From the NCBI GenBank assembly GCA_903847585.1, contig CAINEC010000020.1, positions 1 to 64,000 of the forward strand: DNA of 64,000 nt, in the 5' to 3' direction. Origin of the DNA: an uncultured Bacteroidota bacterium (GTDB taxonomy: Bacteria > Bacteroidota > Bacteroidia > AKYH767-A > OLB10). The notes below the pieces were generated by a model, which saw only the letters and a list, made by a program, of their open reading frames with translations, was not told the origin of the DNA and did no database searches. Both the position numbers and the translations under genes were made by a program. Shown in pieces: positions 45,458-54,773 of the stretch; the first letter of the stretch is position 1; each line of letters begins with the position of its first letter.

Positions 45458-48043
45458 TTATCGAATTAATTCTATTGTTCCATTGATATTTCTTGGAAGT
45501 AATTCTCCAGTAGCGGATGTTTCATAAACAGTGCAGATGAAGAAGTAAACGCCCGCAGGAGCTTCTTCGCCATTGTTGTTTTTCTTACCGTTCCAGTTAA
45601 TATCAATATCCGTAGTTTCAAACATTAATGCACCCCAGCGATTGAATACTTTAAACGTAACGTCTTGCACATCGCGATAAGGAAGAATAGGATGATAGAG
45701 ATCGTTTATGTTATCAGCATTCGGAGTGAAAACATTCGGCAATTCATATGTTGGACAAGGATCAATGCATAACGTATCCGAACTTAAACTGATATTACCA
45801 GTTGTGTCAATAGCTGTTAGATAATAACACCCAGCAATAGAAATAGGGTTGTTGTAGATGTAGCTGCCATTCAATCCGGTTTCAGTAGAAATTAATGCAT
45901 AAGTGTTTTGTATCGCTCCTTTGAAATATAAATTCACTTTTTCAATATCGCTTCCGCAAGTTAAATCAGTCGACCAATTAATAGTATCCGTTAAGTTTAA
46001 ACAATTTCCATTAATCGTAATACTCGGTGCGCAAGGAGCAACATTGTCTAACGGCGTTGCACATCCGATTTGTGATTTATTGATAATCGGATTAATCAAG
46101 CCTGTGTCTAAATAACTCCCATATGATTTTACATAATAACAATATTCAACTCCATTGGTCAGACTATCATCCGTATAAGTGTTTGTAGTACTGTTGCCAA
46201 TCAAATTAAAAATTCCAGGACTATCTTCTCTGTAAATTTCATACGAAGAATTATTCCACGGCACATTCACGCTCCAGTTAAGTGTGTTTTGTTCGTCGGA
46301 TGGAGTTACACGCAAATACATACTTGTTGCTTGTTGTGTATTTCCAATCAAGAACGAATTGCCTGGTGTTTCGTTGGAAAATGCTATGCGATACGTATAC
46401 GAAGAATCTACCGTGTTTAATCCTAAATCTGTATAAGTAGTATCGTTCAAATTGGTTTTTGAAACTATGTCTGTAAATGCTCCATTTCCAGATTTGCGTT
46501 GTAATACGTATTTGAATGGACCAGGAGTTTGCGTGAAATCAAGATTGGTTGGTTTGCCCCAAGCCACATATATTTCCCCGTTATTGTTGGATGTCGTATT
46601 GACATCAACGTTAGTAATAATCGGTAAATCTCTGATGAGCGTTCCGCAGAATTCAATTGAAGCGTAGCTTTCGGCGCCATCAGGATAAATAGCTATTACC
46701 ATATAGCAATATTGCACGGCAGGCGCTAAGCCAACTCCGTTATTATCGTCTGTAAATGTGGTATTGTAAAATCCGTTTGTTTGTCCAATGAAACTATACC
46801 CAGTATAAGAAGGAACTCCTGTTTCACACTGCGAAGGAGTAAATCCGTAAGAACCCTGTCGGCGATAAACTTTGTATCCGATAGCTTGCCCACATAAACT
46901 GGTATCCCAATTTAACACTAAACTATTTCCTAACGGCGTTGCATATGGGTTTTTAGGTGACGGCCCTACAACGGTAATCGACATCGTTTCTAAATCGACT
47001 AATTGTACATTCGTATTATTGTCAATTGCTTTAAACACCACTGTGTATTTCGACTTGCGAACATGCGAGCAGTCCGTATTCCAGTTGAATACTCCATTGT
47101 TAATTCCCACTGCTGGTGTTGATGTAAATGTTGCGGGATTATTGGCTGTAACAAATGGACCTCCTGATGCGGTTAATGTGATTAATTCGTTATTTGGTTC
47201 ACCAACATTAACGGTAAAGTTTAATACAGTTCCTGCTTCAACACATGTGTCGTTAATAGCCGTAATAATTGGAGGCTGATTCACTGGAGGATAAATCGTG
47301 ATTTGCATATCGCGCGTCACATATCCAATATTAAAAGTTCCAATGCCAGGTAAGTTTCTCCACTCACGAATAATCATTGCTACGTTGTATTCACCAACTA
47401 AAATAGGACTATCCCAAATTAAATCGCCCGTAATACTGTCTAGCGTAAATGAGTTGTTAGCGGCAGGATAAGAGAATGTTGGAATTACTTGTCCTCCCAA
47501 TCCTTTGCATTTCACTAACTCATACGACAAACTATCGCCATCGGGATCAAATGCATTTGGATTATGAAGGAATATTTGTCCTACTGCTCCATTATCAATG
47601 GGAGGTTGTAATAAATTCGGCGAACTATTATTTAAAATTGCTGGAGAGATGACCAACTTTGTTTCAACGTAAAATGCAATGTTCACAGAGCCGGGCATAT
47701 TGACTACATCGGCATTTCTGTTTTCATCTAAAAAATACATAGTATAACTGCCACTTCCAGGATAAGTATGCGTGCCTACATAAATATTTTTCTGAATATC
47801 AGGACCAACATTGGGAGTAATACTCTGACGAGGAATCGTATCTCTTGTTCCATCGCCCCACCAGAATTCTAATTCAGGTCGGTCGGCAGGACTTGATGAC
47901 TTCGTATAAGTAACAATTTTTACTTCGTAGAATAAATTGGAAATTTTGCGGTAAGTAATTTCACCTGCACGATTATGCGTTGCATAAAGCATCGATGAAA
48001 TCAAACAGAAGGAAACAATGAAAAAGAGCTTTAGTAGACGCAC
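45458..48043 (-). CDS. T9SS type B cargo protein (gliding motility-associated C-terminal domain)
   Basis: This 861-residue secreted protein has a signal peptide (ending SSMLYA), an N-terminal region starting THNRAGEITYRKI common to large Bacteroidota surface proteins, PKD/cadherin-like stretches (FDPDGDSLSYELV, NAPATFTST-type repeats) and several fibronectin-III-like modules (PSPKNPYATPLGNSLVLNWD, ITNVDVNTTSNNNGEIYVAW). It ends with the type B sorting domain LPNVFTPNADNINDLYHPI ... FKVFNRWGALMFET ... EAPAGVYFF. It is probably an adhesin or surface-layer protein. It lies between mqnC (27 nt) and kdsB (2 nt). Confidence 0.92.
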   Translation of the reverse strand: MRLLKLFFIVSFCLISSMLYATHNRAGEITYRKISNLFYEVKIVTYTKSSSPADRPELEFWWGDGTRDTIPRQSITPNVGPDIQKNIYVGTHTYPGSGSYTMYFLDENRNADVVNMPGSVNIAFYVETKLVISPAILNNSSPNLLQPPIDNGAVGQIFLHNPNAFDPDGDSLSYELVKCKGLGGQVIPTFSYPAANNSFTLDSITGDLIWDSPILVGEYNVAMIIREWRNLPGIGTFNIGYVTRDMQITIYPPVNQPPIITAINDTCVEAGTVLNFTVNVGEPNNELITLTASGGPFVTANNPATFTSTPAVGINNGVFNWNTDCSHVRKSKYTVVFKAIDNNTNVQLVDLETMSITVVGPSPKNPYATPLGNSLVLNWDTSLCGQAIGYKVYRRQGSYGFTPSQCETGVPSYTGYSFIGQTNGFYNTTFTDDNNGVGLAPAVQYCYMVIAIYPDGAESYASIEFCGTLIRDLPIITNVDVNTTSNNNGEIYVAWGKPTNLDFTQTPGPFKYVLQRKSGNGAFTDIVSKTNLNDTTYTDLGLNTVDSSYTYRIAFSNETPGNSFLIGNTQQATSMYLRVTPSDEQNTLNWSVNVPWNNSSYEIYREDSPGIFNLIGNSTTNTYTDDSLTNGVEYCYYVKSYGSYLDTGLINPIINKSQIGCATPLDNVAPCAPSITINGNCLNLTDTINWSTDLTCGSDIEKVNLYFKGAIQNTYALISTETGLNGSYIYNNPISIAGCYYLTAIDTTGNISLSSDTLCIDPCPTYELPNVFTPNADNINDLYHPILPYRDVQDVTFKVFNRWGALMFETTDIDINWNGKKNNNGEEAPAGVYFFICTVYETSATGELLPRNINGTIELIR

Positions 48044-48070
48044 AAGGAAAGGTGTTTTGTTATGACTAAA

Positions 48071-49195
48071 TTAGTAATTTATCACTTGTTGTTCAATGGT
48101 CGCTGGAATTTCTCTGTATTCGTACTGCTGATTACGTAATTGCGGCTCAAATCCTGCTTCGCGAATTGCCTCCTGAATTCCGTTTGATGTAAATCGATGC
48201 GGAGCACCTGCAGCAGAAACCACATTTTCTTCAATCATGATAGATCCAAAATCATTAGCACCTGCATGTAAACATACCTGCGCAACCGCTTTTCCTACCG
48301 TCAACCATGAAGCCTGAATATTTTTAATATTTGGCAACATAATACGACTCATCGCAATCATACGAATGTATTCATCGCCCGTCACCTCATTTCTAACTCC
48401 TCTCACTTTCTTCAACAACGTTCCCTCATCTTGAAAAGGCCACGGAATAAAGGCAATAAATCCTTTAGCAAATTCAGGTTTTTCAGATTGCACCTGACGA
48501 AGTAAAGCAAGGTGTTCAAAGCGCTCTTCAATTGTTTCTACGTGACCAAACATCATCGTTGCTGAGGTTGTTAATCCTAGTTGATGTGCAGCACGCATCA
48601 CATCCAGCCATTCACGTCCGGAACATTTTCCTTTCGAAATAATTCTTCGAACACGGTCATTTAAAATTTCTGCTCCTGGTCCTGGAAGAGAGTCTAACCC
48701 CGCTTCCATCAATGTTTGTAAAACGTAAGTATGAGATTTTCCTTCCAGCTTGGCAATATGCGCAATTTCTGGTGGCCCTAGTGAATGTAGTTTCACCGTA
48801 GGGAACATCTTTTTTAAATCGCGAAATAGCTGAGAATAATAATCCAATCCTAAATCAGGATGGTGGCCTCCCTGAAGTAATAATTGCTCGCCTCCATAAC
48901 GGAAGGTTTCTTCAATCTTTTCTTTGTATTGCTCAAGCGTGGTAATGTATGATTCAGCATGTCCCGGAATACGATAAAAATTACAAAACTTGCAGTTCGC
49001 GAGGCAAACATTCGTGGTATTTAGATTACGGTCAATGATCCAGGTTACTTTGCCATCGGGCTTCTGTATTTTTCGAAGTTCATTCGCCACATACATCAAT
49101 TCAGCAGTGGGAACTGTTTCAAATAAGAACTTTCCCTCTTCTACAGACAGAAATTCGAAGTTTAAGGCGCGTTTTAGCAATAAGTCACTGTTCAT
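48071..49195 (-). CDS. mqnC: cyclic dehypoxanthinyl futalosine synthase
   Basis: MqnC is a radical SAM enzyme of the futalosine route to menaquinone. The 374-residue protein has the iron-sulfur cysteines C64, C68 and C71 (CLANCKFCNFYR), the GGEQLLLQGGHHPDLGLDYY block, LPGPGAEIL and TSATMMFGHVET, which fit MqnC better than its relative MqnE (aminofutalosine synthase). Length is normal. It heads a minus-strand run followed by the type B cargo gene and kdsB, and is divergent from the aminopeptidase. Confidence 0.92.
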   Translation of the reverse strand: MNSDLLLKRALNFEFLSVEEGKFLFETVPTAELMYVANELRKIQKPDGKVTWIIDRNLNTTNVCLANCKFCNFYRIPGHAESYITTLEQYKEKIEETFRYGGEQLLLQGGHHPDLGLDYYSQLFRDLKKMFPTVKLHSLGPPEIAHIAKLEGKSHTYVLQTLMEAGLDSLPGPGAEILNDRVRRIISKGKCSGREWLDVMRAAHQLGLTTSATMMFGHVETIEERFEHLALLRQVQSEKPEFAKGFIAFIPWPFQDEGTLLKKVRGVRNEVTGDEYIRMIAMSRIMLPNIKNIQASWLTVGKAVAQVCLHAGANDFGSIMIEENVVSAAGAPHRFTSNGIQEAIREAGFEPQLRNQQYEYREIPATIEQQVINY

Positions 49196-49316
49196 CTCTT
49201 CGCAATCGGTTATTAATTAACAATCATTCTTTAAAATAAAAACTAAACAATGCTTATATCCTTTTGGTTTCACATTCACATTGTTTAATTTCAACCGCTC
49301 AAAGTTATACTATCTT

Positions 49317-50756
49317 ATGCATATTACCATAGCACAACAAAACACTGCGCGTAAAACAGAACATTTAATCGCACTTGTTTCAACTGAAAAGGAAATCCCT
49401 AGCGATCAGTTTTCTAAAGAAGAAATGTCCTACATCCGAAAGGAAATGAAAGACAAGAAAAAGCAGATCGTGATTAACCAATACAAGCGATTAGCAATAG
49501 TTCAGGTTTTAACGAATGCTGATGCTACGGATTATGTGAATATGGAAGCGAGTCGTAAGGCGGGAGCTACACTTTGTGCGCGTGTAAATGCCGCTAAAGC
49601 AAATCATGTGACTATCTCTTCCAGCTTAAAAAACGAAGTTGTGTTAGCTTTTGCAGAAGGTTTAGCACTTTCCAACTATCAGTTTTTGAAGTATAAAACG
49701 AAGGCATCTTCAGAAAAGAACTCGTTGAAGACAATTGGTATTCATCATAAGGCAATAACAAAGTCAGAAATCGATTATTTGAAAGCTGTTTGTACGGCGG
49801 TGTATAAGTCGAGAGATCTGGTTAACGAGCCCCCTAATTTTTTAACGGCTGTTGAATTAGGAAATCAATTCATGAAAATGGGTAAGGAAGCAGGTTTTTC
49901 TGTTACCGTTCTTGATAAAGAGGAAATCACGAAGATGAAAATGGGTGGATTGCTATCTGTAAATCTTGGTAGTATTGAACCTCCAACTTTTACCATTATG
50001 GAATACAAGCCTGCAAATGCAGTGAATAAAAAACCATATGTTTTAGTAGGTAAAGGAGTTGTTTATGATACAGGTGGTATGAGCTTAAAGCCAACGCCTA
50101 ACTCGATGGATTCGATGAAGTGTGATATGGCTGGTGGTGCTGCAGTAGGTGGTGCAATGTATGCTATCGCGAAAGCAAAATTGCCAGTGCATGTTATTGC
50201 TTTAGTTCCAGCAACTGATAATCGTCCTGATGGAAATGCATATGTTCCTGGCGACGTAATCACGATGATGAGTGGTAAAACAGTGGAGGTGTTAAACACA
50301 GATGCAGAAGGTCGCTTGATTTTAGCTGATGCATTGCATCATGCGAAGAGCTTGAAGCCTGAATTAGTATTAGAATTTTCAACGTTAACAGGAGCAGCAG
50401 CAGCAGCAATTGGTCAGTACGGAATTGTATCAATGGGAAAAGTTGATGATGCTACACGTGCAGAATTAGAAATTGCTGGTAATAATGTTTATGAGCGTCT
50501 TGCAGAATTTCCAATGTGGGATGAGTATGACGATTTGTTAAAGTCGGATATAGCAGATTTGAAAAATATTGGTGGTCCTTATGGTGGAGCAATTACTGCT
50601 GGAAGATTTCTATTGAATTTCACAGATTATCCGTACATGCATTTTGATATTGCAGGGCCTGCATTTATAAAAGGTAACGATAGCTATAGAGGTAAAAACG
50701 GAACAGGAACAGGAGTTCGATTAATAGTTGAGTTTATAAAGAATAGAGTTAAATAA
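49317..50756 (+). CDS. leucyl aminopeptidase (M17 family)
   Basis: M17 peptidases remove N-terminal residues with two metal ions. The ATG at 49317 (MHITIAQQNTARKTEHL) gives 479 residues; an upstream TTG would add 12. The metal and active-site region is clear: VGKGVVYDTGGMSLKPTPNSMDSMKCDMAGGAAV, NRPDGNAYVPGDVI and the signature NTDAEGRL (about 328-335). The C-terminus (YGGAITAGRFLLNF ... FDIAGPAF) is typical. It is 16 nt before pdxA and probably co-transcribed with it. Confidence 0.94.
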   Translation: MHITIAQQNTARKTEHLIALVSTEKEIPSDQFSKEEMSYIRKEMKDKKKQIVINQYKRLAIVQVLTNADATDYVNMEASRKAGATLCARVNAAKANHVTISSSLKNEVVLAFAEGLALSNYQFLKYKTKASSEKNSLKTIGIHHKAITKSEIDYLKAVCTAVYKSRDLVNEPPNFLTAVELGNQFMKMGKEAGFSVTVLDKEEITKMKMGGLLSVNLGSIEPPTFTIMEYKPANAVNKKPYVLVGKGVVYDTGGMSLKPTPNSMDSMKCDMAGGAAVGGAMYAIAKAKLPVHVIALVPATDNRPDGNAYVPGDVITMMSGKTVEVLNTDAEGRLILADALHHAKSLKPELVLEFSTLTGAAAAAIGQYGIVSMGKVDDATRAELEIAGNNVYERLAEFPMWDEYDDLLKSDIADLKNIGGPYGGAITAGRFLLNFTDYPYMHFDIAGPAFIKGNDSYRGKNGTGTGVRLIVEFIKNRVK

Positions 50757-50772
50757 TTTAAAATATATTTTT

Positions 50773-51837
50773 ATGAGTCATGATGGTGAAGGTAAAGTGC
50801 GCATTGGAATAACGCTCGGAGATGTGAATGGAGTAGGGCCTGAAGTGGTTATGAAAGCACTTTCAGATAATCGATTGTTTCAAACAATTACGCCTGTCAT
50901 ATATGGTTCATCGAAGGTGATTTCTCATCATCGTAAGGTTTTAAATATTCAGGAGTTTAATTACAATACTGTTAAAAGTATTAATGAAGTTATTCCGAGA
51001 AAGATTAACGTAATTAATTGTTGGGAAGAAGAATTGAAAATTGAAGTAGGTACTCCTTCATCAGAAACTGGTGTTTATAGTTATAAAGCGCTACAAGCTG
51101 CAACTGCCGATTTAGCCGCTGGAAAATTACATGCAATTGTAACTGCTCCGCTTGATAAGCATACTGCACAACCGGCAGGTAGTGGCTTCACTGGACATAC
51201 AGAGTTTTTAGGGAAAGCATTTCCTAATTCATCGCCATTGATGTTTTTAGTTTCGGGCGATTTACGTGTGGCATTAGTCACAGGACATGTGCCTGTAACT
51301 AAAGTAGCTTCATTAATAACGAAAGAGAACATTCAGAATAAACTGAATATAATGGTGCAGTCACTTAAGCGTGATTTTAATATTCGTAAACCCAAAATTG
51401 CAGTATTAGGATTAAATCCTCATGCAGGAGATAACGGTGTGATTGGAAGTGAAGATATGGATATCATTGCGCCAGCGGTAAAAGCTTTCAATGATAAATC
51501 GGCTGTGGTTTACGGACCTTATTCTGCTGATGGTTTATTTGGTAGCGGTCAGTATAAAAAGTTTGATGCAGTGCTTGCCATGTATCACGATCAAGGGTTA
51601 ATTCCTTTTAAAACATTGGCTTTTGAAACAGGCGTGAACTTTACTGCAGGCTTACCTGTTATTCGTACTTCGCCAGATCATGGTACAGGATACGATATCG
51701 CAGGTAAAGGAATTGCGAGTGAAACTTCCTTGCGCGAAGCGATTTACCTTGCTTACGATATTTACAATAATCATCAGGTGTATGATGAAGTTACTGCGAA
51801 TCCGTTAGCATTCACAAAATACGGTGGTGATCGTTAA
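50773..51837 (+). CDS. pdxA: 4-hydroxythreonine-4-phosphate dehydrogenase
   Basis: PdxA oxidises 4-phosphohydroxy-L-threonine in the DXP-dependent pyridoxal phosphate pathway. The 354-residue protein has IGITLGDVNGVGPEVV, APLDKHTAQPAGSGFTGHTEFLG (metal-binding His), LGLNPHAGDNGVIGSED, YHDQGLIPFK and RTSPDHGTGYDIAG, all characteristic. Length is slightly above the E. coli form. It starts 16 nt after the aminopeptidase, and its stop is only 3 nt from the stop of the convergent S9 peptidase. Confidence 0.96.
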   Translation: MSHDGEGKVRIGITLGDVNGVGPEVVMKALSDNRLFQTITPVIYGSSKVISHHRKVLNIQEFNYNTVKSINEVIPRKINVINCWEEELKIEVGTPSSETGVYSYKALQAATADLAAGKLHAIVTAPLDKHTAQPAGSGFTGHTEFLGKAFPNSSPLMFLVSGDLRVALVTGHVPVTKVASLITKENIQNKLNIMVQSLKRDFNIRKPKIAVLGLNPHAGDNGVIGSEDMDIIAPAVKAFNDKSAVVYGPYSADGLFGSGQYKKFDAVLAMYHDQGLIPFKTLAFETGVNFTAGLPVIRTSPDHGTGYDIAGKGIASETSLREAIYLAYDIYNNHQVYDEVTANPLAFTKYGGDR

Positions 51838-51840
51838 ATC

Positions 51841-53979
51841 TTAAAGATTTTCTTCGAAGTATTGAGAAATCTTTCCCATTAAATGCACTCTGTCTTTTCC
51901 AGTTACATTGTGCAAATGGCCAGGGTAAGGGAAATAATCTAATAGAATATTCTTGCTTACCGCTTTCTTCACAAACATTAAACTATGTTGCCAAACAACT
52001 ACATCGTCAGATGTGCCATGTATCAACATTAATTTACCTTTAAGTTTATCAACGTAATTTAAAAGGTTGTTGTTTTTATATCCTTCGGGATTTTGTTCTG
52101 GTGTATCCATGTAACGCTCTGTGTACATTACTTCGTAATAACTCCAGTCGATTACTGGTCCACCTGCAACACCTACCTTAAACACATCGGGATTTCTTGT
52201 CATTAATGATGTTGTCATAAATCCACCAAAACTCCATCCATGAACACCCATGCGAGTAGCATCTACATAGGATAATGATTTTAGGTAATCCACACCCGTT
52301 AGTTGGTCCATCATTTCAATGGTTCCTAGCTGACGGAAGGTAGCTTGCTCAAATGCTTTTCCGCGGTTACCACTTCCGTGATTATCTAATGTAAATACGA
52401 TATATCCTTTCTCCGCCATGTACTGATACCATAAGTCGCCACCTGCAAGCCATGTATTCGTTATCATTTGCGCATGCGGACCACCATATACATAAACAAT
52501 CACTGGGTATTTTTTTGTAGAATCAAAATCGACAGGCAACACCATACGACAAAATAAGTCATCACCTAATTGCGATTTTAAAGTAAATAGTTTTGTTGTT
52601 CCGATTGCATAATCTTTTAAAGGATTCTCCGCTGTTAAAAGTGTTTTGATATCCTTCCCTTGCGATGAAACAACTTTTATAATCCTTGGTGTATTTAACG
52701 AACTGAAATTATCAATGAAGTTTTCTGTTTCAGCATTGAAGAAGGCTGTGTGAACACCATCGCCTGATGTTAAGCGACTTGTTTTGCCATTGCTAATTGT
52801 TGTTGAGCAGAAATCTCTGTTTACACCGCTATTAATGGTAGAAGTAAAATAAATTTTATCTCCTTTTTTATTGAAGCCTGCTACATCAATTACTTCCCAA
52901 TTTCCTTTTGTCAACTGACGAATTAATTTTCCATTGGTATCATACAAGTACATATGATTAAATCCATCTCTTCTACTTTGCCAGATGAACTGATTCGCAT
53001 TCGTTGGTAAAAATTGTACTGGGTGTAATGGCTCTGTATATTTTTCATCTTTCTCAGTGAAAAGTGTTTTGATGAAATCACCAGTTGATACATTATAACA
53101 ATTCAAGTTCATTTCATTTTGATCACGATTTACTTCAGCCACGTAAATCATTTGATCATCGGGACTCCAAGCAATATTTGTCAGGTAATGATCTTTTGGT
53201 AAGCCCGTTTTCAAATAAGTTATTTTGCCATTTGATTTATTATAAACACCAATCGTTACCTCATGACTGGTAGCACCTGAAAAAGGATACTTGATTAATT
53301 TTTCTGAAGCTGGTTTATCATTCCAATTCGTAATTGGGTAATCAGCAACCATGCTTTGATCCATTCTATAAAATGCAAGTTGAGTTCCTTTATTCGACCA
53401 GAACAAACCTTTTTCAATTCCGAATTCTTCGCGGTGCACGCTCTTACCATACACTAATCCGTAGTTGCCATCAGTGGTTATTTTCTTACCATCGATATAA
53501 ATATTGTTATCGATTACATAAGCCACATCCCCTTGCGGACCATCTTCCGGAAATTGTGCTGTTTCAGTAAGGGTGCTTGTTTTAACGTTGGTTATTTTCT
53601 TGTTCGATAAATCAATTGTTAGGGTATTATCTCCAGTTTGTATTTCAAATGAGTTTAAGTTTTTCCAAACTACAGGAGTCCAACGTGCAAGTGTATCTTG
53701 CTTATCAGATTTCAGAATCGAGTTAATATCAGATAAACGGTATTCTTTTTTTGCTGAAGGTTTTATGTCTTCAACAATTAACTTATCTCCATCAACATAG
53801 CTATACGAATTTGTAGTAGCCACCCATTGCAACATAGAAAGACGCTTAGGTGCTAGTGTAGATCGTTGTTGAAGTACAGCTTCATCCAACGTTAGATTTT
53901 TCATTTGCGCAAAAGTTCCAGTCGAAACAATAACTAATAAAGCAATAAATGCCGCTTTCAATTGATGTGATTTTGTCAT
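51841..53979 (-). CDS. S9 family peptidase (DPP4-like)
   Basis: This 712-residue exported serine peptidase has a signal peptide (ending TGTFAQ), a DPP4-type beta-propeller (FGIEKGLFWSNKGTQLAFYRMDQS; WSPDDQMIYVAEVNRDQNEMNL) and a C-terminal alpha/beta hydrolase domain. The nucleophile Ser is in GWSFGGFMT (near residue 580), the Asp in GTSDDVV and the His in YPGHLHNV. The family cleaves dipeptides after Pro or Ala. The ATG at 53979 is chosen because the -7 box TACATTTG ends 4 nt before it; the longer open frame would start upstream of the promoter. Confidence 0.95.
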   Translation of the reverse strand: MTKSHQLKAAFIALLVIVSTGTFAQMKNLTLDEAVLQQRSTLAPKRLSMLQWVATTNSYSYVDGDKLIVEDIKPSAKKEYRLSDINSILKSDKQDTLARWTPVVWKNLNSFEIQTGDNTLTIDLSNKKITNVKTSTLTETAQFPEDGPQGDVAYVIDNNIYIDGKKITTDGNYGLVYGKSVHREEFGIEKGLFWSNKGTQLAFYRMDQSMVADYPITNWNDKPASEKLIKYPFSGATSHEVTIGVYNKSNGKITYLKTGLPKDHYLTNIAWSPDDQMIYVAEVNRDQNEMNLNCYNVSTGDFIKTLFTEKDEKYTEPLHPVQFLPTNANQFIWQSRRDGFNHMYLYDTNGKLIRQLTKGNWEVIDVAGFNKKGDKIYFTSTINSGVNRDFCSTTISNGKTSRLTSGDGVHTAFFNAETENFIDNFSSLNTPRIIKVVSSQGKDIKTLLTAENPLKDYAIGTTKLFTLKSQLGDDLFCRMVLPVDFDSTKKYPVIVYVYGGPHAQMITNTWLAGGDLWYQYMAEKGYIVFTLDNHGSGNRGKAFEQATFRQLGTIEMMDQLTGVDYLKSLSYVDATRMGVHGWSFGGFMTTSLMTRNPDVFKVGVAGGPVIDWSYYEVMYTERYMDTPEQNPEGYKNNNLLNYVDKLKGKLMLIHGTSDDVVVWQHSLMFVKKAVSKNILLDYFPYPGHLHNVTGKDRVHLMGKISQYFEENL

Positions 53980-53983
53980 AGAG

Positions 53984-53991
53984 CAAATGTA
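53984..53991 (-). promoter_or_regulatory. -7 box TACATTTG, 4 nt before the S9 peptidase ATG
   Basis: TACATTTG, then CTCT, then ATG at 53979. It fixes the start and places this gene in the leaderless group. Confidence 0.6.
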
Positions 53992-54165
53992 GAAATAATT
54001 TGACAATTTGGTAATTTGATAATTTGAAGTTGTGCTAATGAATATGTATACTTTGAATGATATGGTATTGTAAAAAGATTTTAAGTCCTATTTTAATAAA
54101 CACCCTTCTTAGCTATGTTTTTTAAATTTAATTTAATTTCTAAACTTGTTTAAATTTCGCTTTAC

Positions 54166-54173
54166 TATCTTTA
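54166..54173 (+). promoter_or_regulatory. -7 box TATCTTTA, 4 nt before the ribE ATG
   Basis: TATCTTTA (7 of 8 to TAnnTTTG), then CAAC, then ATG at 54178. A TTG at 54146-54148 stands 17 nt upstream of the box as a -33 element. A leaderless mRNA leaves no room for an FMN riboswitch. Confidence 0.6.
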
Positions 54174-54177
54174 CAAC

Positions 54178-54771
54178 ATGTTTACAGGAATCATCGAAGC
54201 CATCGCTGAAATAGTTGAAATTAAAAAAGACCAAAGCAATATCACTTTTGGTTTGCAATGTCCTTTTACAAATCAATTAAAAGTTGATCAGAGTGTAGCG
54301 CATAATGGTGTTTGCTTAACTGTAATTGAAATCTCAAACAATACTTACTACGTTACTGCTATTGCTGAAACCTTATCAAAAACAAATTTGGGTAAGTGGG
54401 AAGTTGGTACGCGTGTGAATGTAGAGCGTTGTATGGTAGCAGGTGCTCGTCTCGATGGACATATGGTGCAAGGACATGTAGATGAGACAGCAACATTAGC
54501 ACAGGTTGATGAAATGGATGGTAGCTGGATATTTTATTTTAAATACGATTCAAATAGCTCGCATTACACAGTAAGCAAAGGATCTATTTGTGTGAATGGT
54601 GTTAGTCTTACTGTTGTTGAATCATCCAAAGGAAGTTTCTCCGTTGCTATTATTCCATTTACGTATGAGCATACTACTTTTCAATATTTAAAAGCAGGTG
54701 ATACGGTAAATCTGGAATTTGATATTATCGGGAAATACGTAGCGCAATACATGAAAAATATTGCTAAATAA
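54178..54771 (+). CDS. ribE: riboflavin synthase subunit alpha
   Basis: The enzyme dismutates two lumazine molecules to riboflavin. The 197-residue protein is built of two lumazine-binding repeats: MFTGIIEAIAEIVEI ... SVAHNGVCLTVIEI and VNVERCMVAGARLDGHMVQGHVDETA ... SICVNGVSLTVVES. The MFTGI start is diagnostic. The gene is alone, not in a rib operon. Its stop is 2 nt from the stop of the convergent rlmN gene. Confidence 0.96.
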   Translation: MFTGIIEAIAEIVEIKKDQSNITFGLQCPFTNQLKVDQSVAHNGVCLTVIEISNNTYYVTAIAETLSKTNLGKWEVGTRVNVERCMVAGARLDGHMVQGHVDETATLAQVDEMDGSWIFYFKYDSNSSHYTVSKGSICVNGVSLTVVESSKGSFSVAIIPFTYEHTTFQYLKAGDTVNLEFDIIGKYVAQYMKNIAK

Positions 54772-54773
54772 AT

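Noticed and set aside
54100-54177. FMN riboswitch before ribE
   Set aside because: The promoter box ends 4 nt before the ATG, so there is no leader to hold one, and the conserved RFN blocks are absent.
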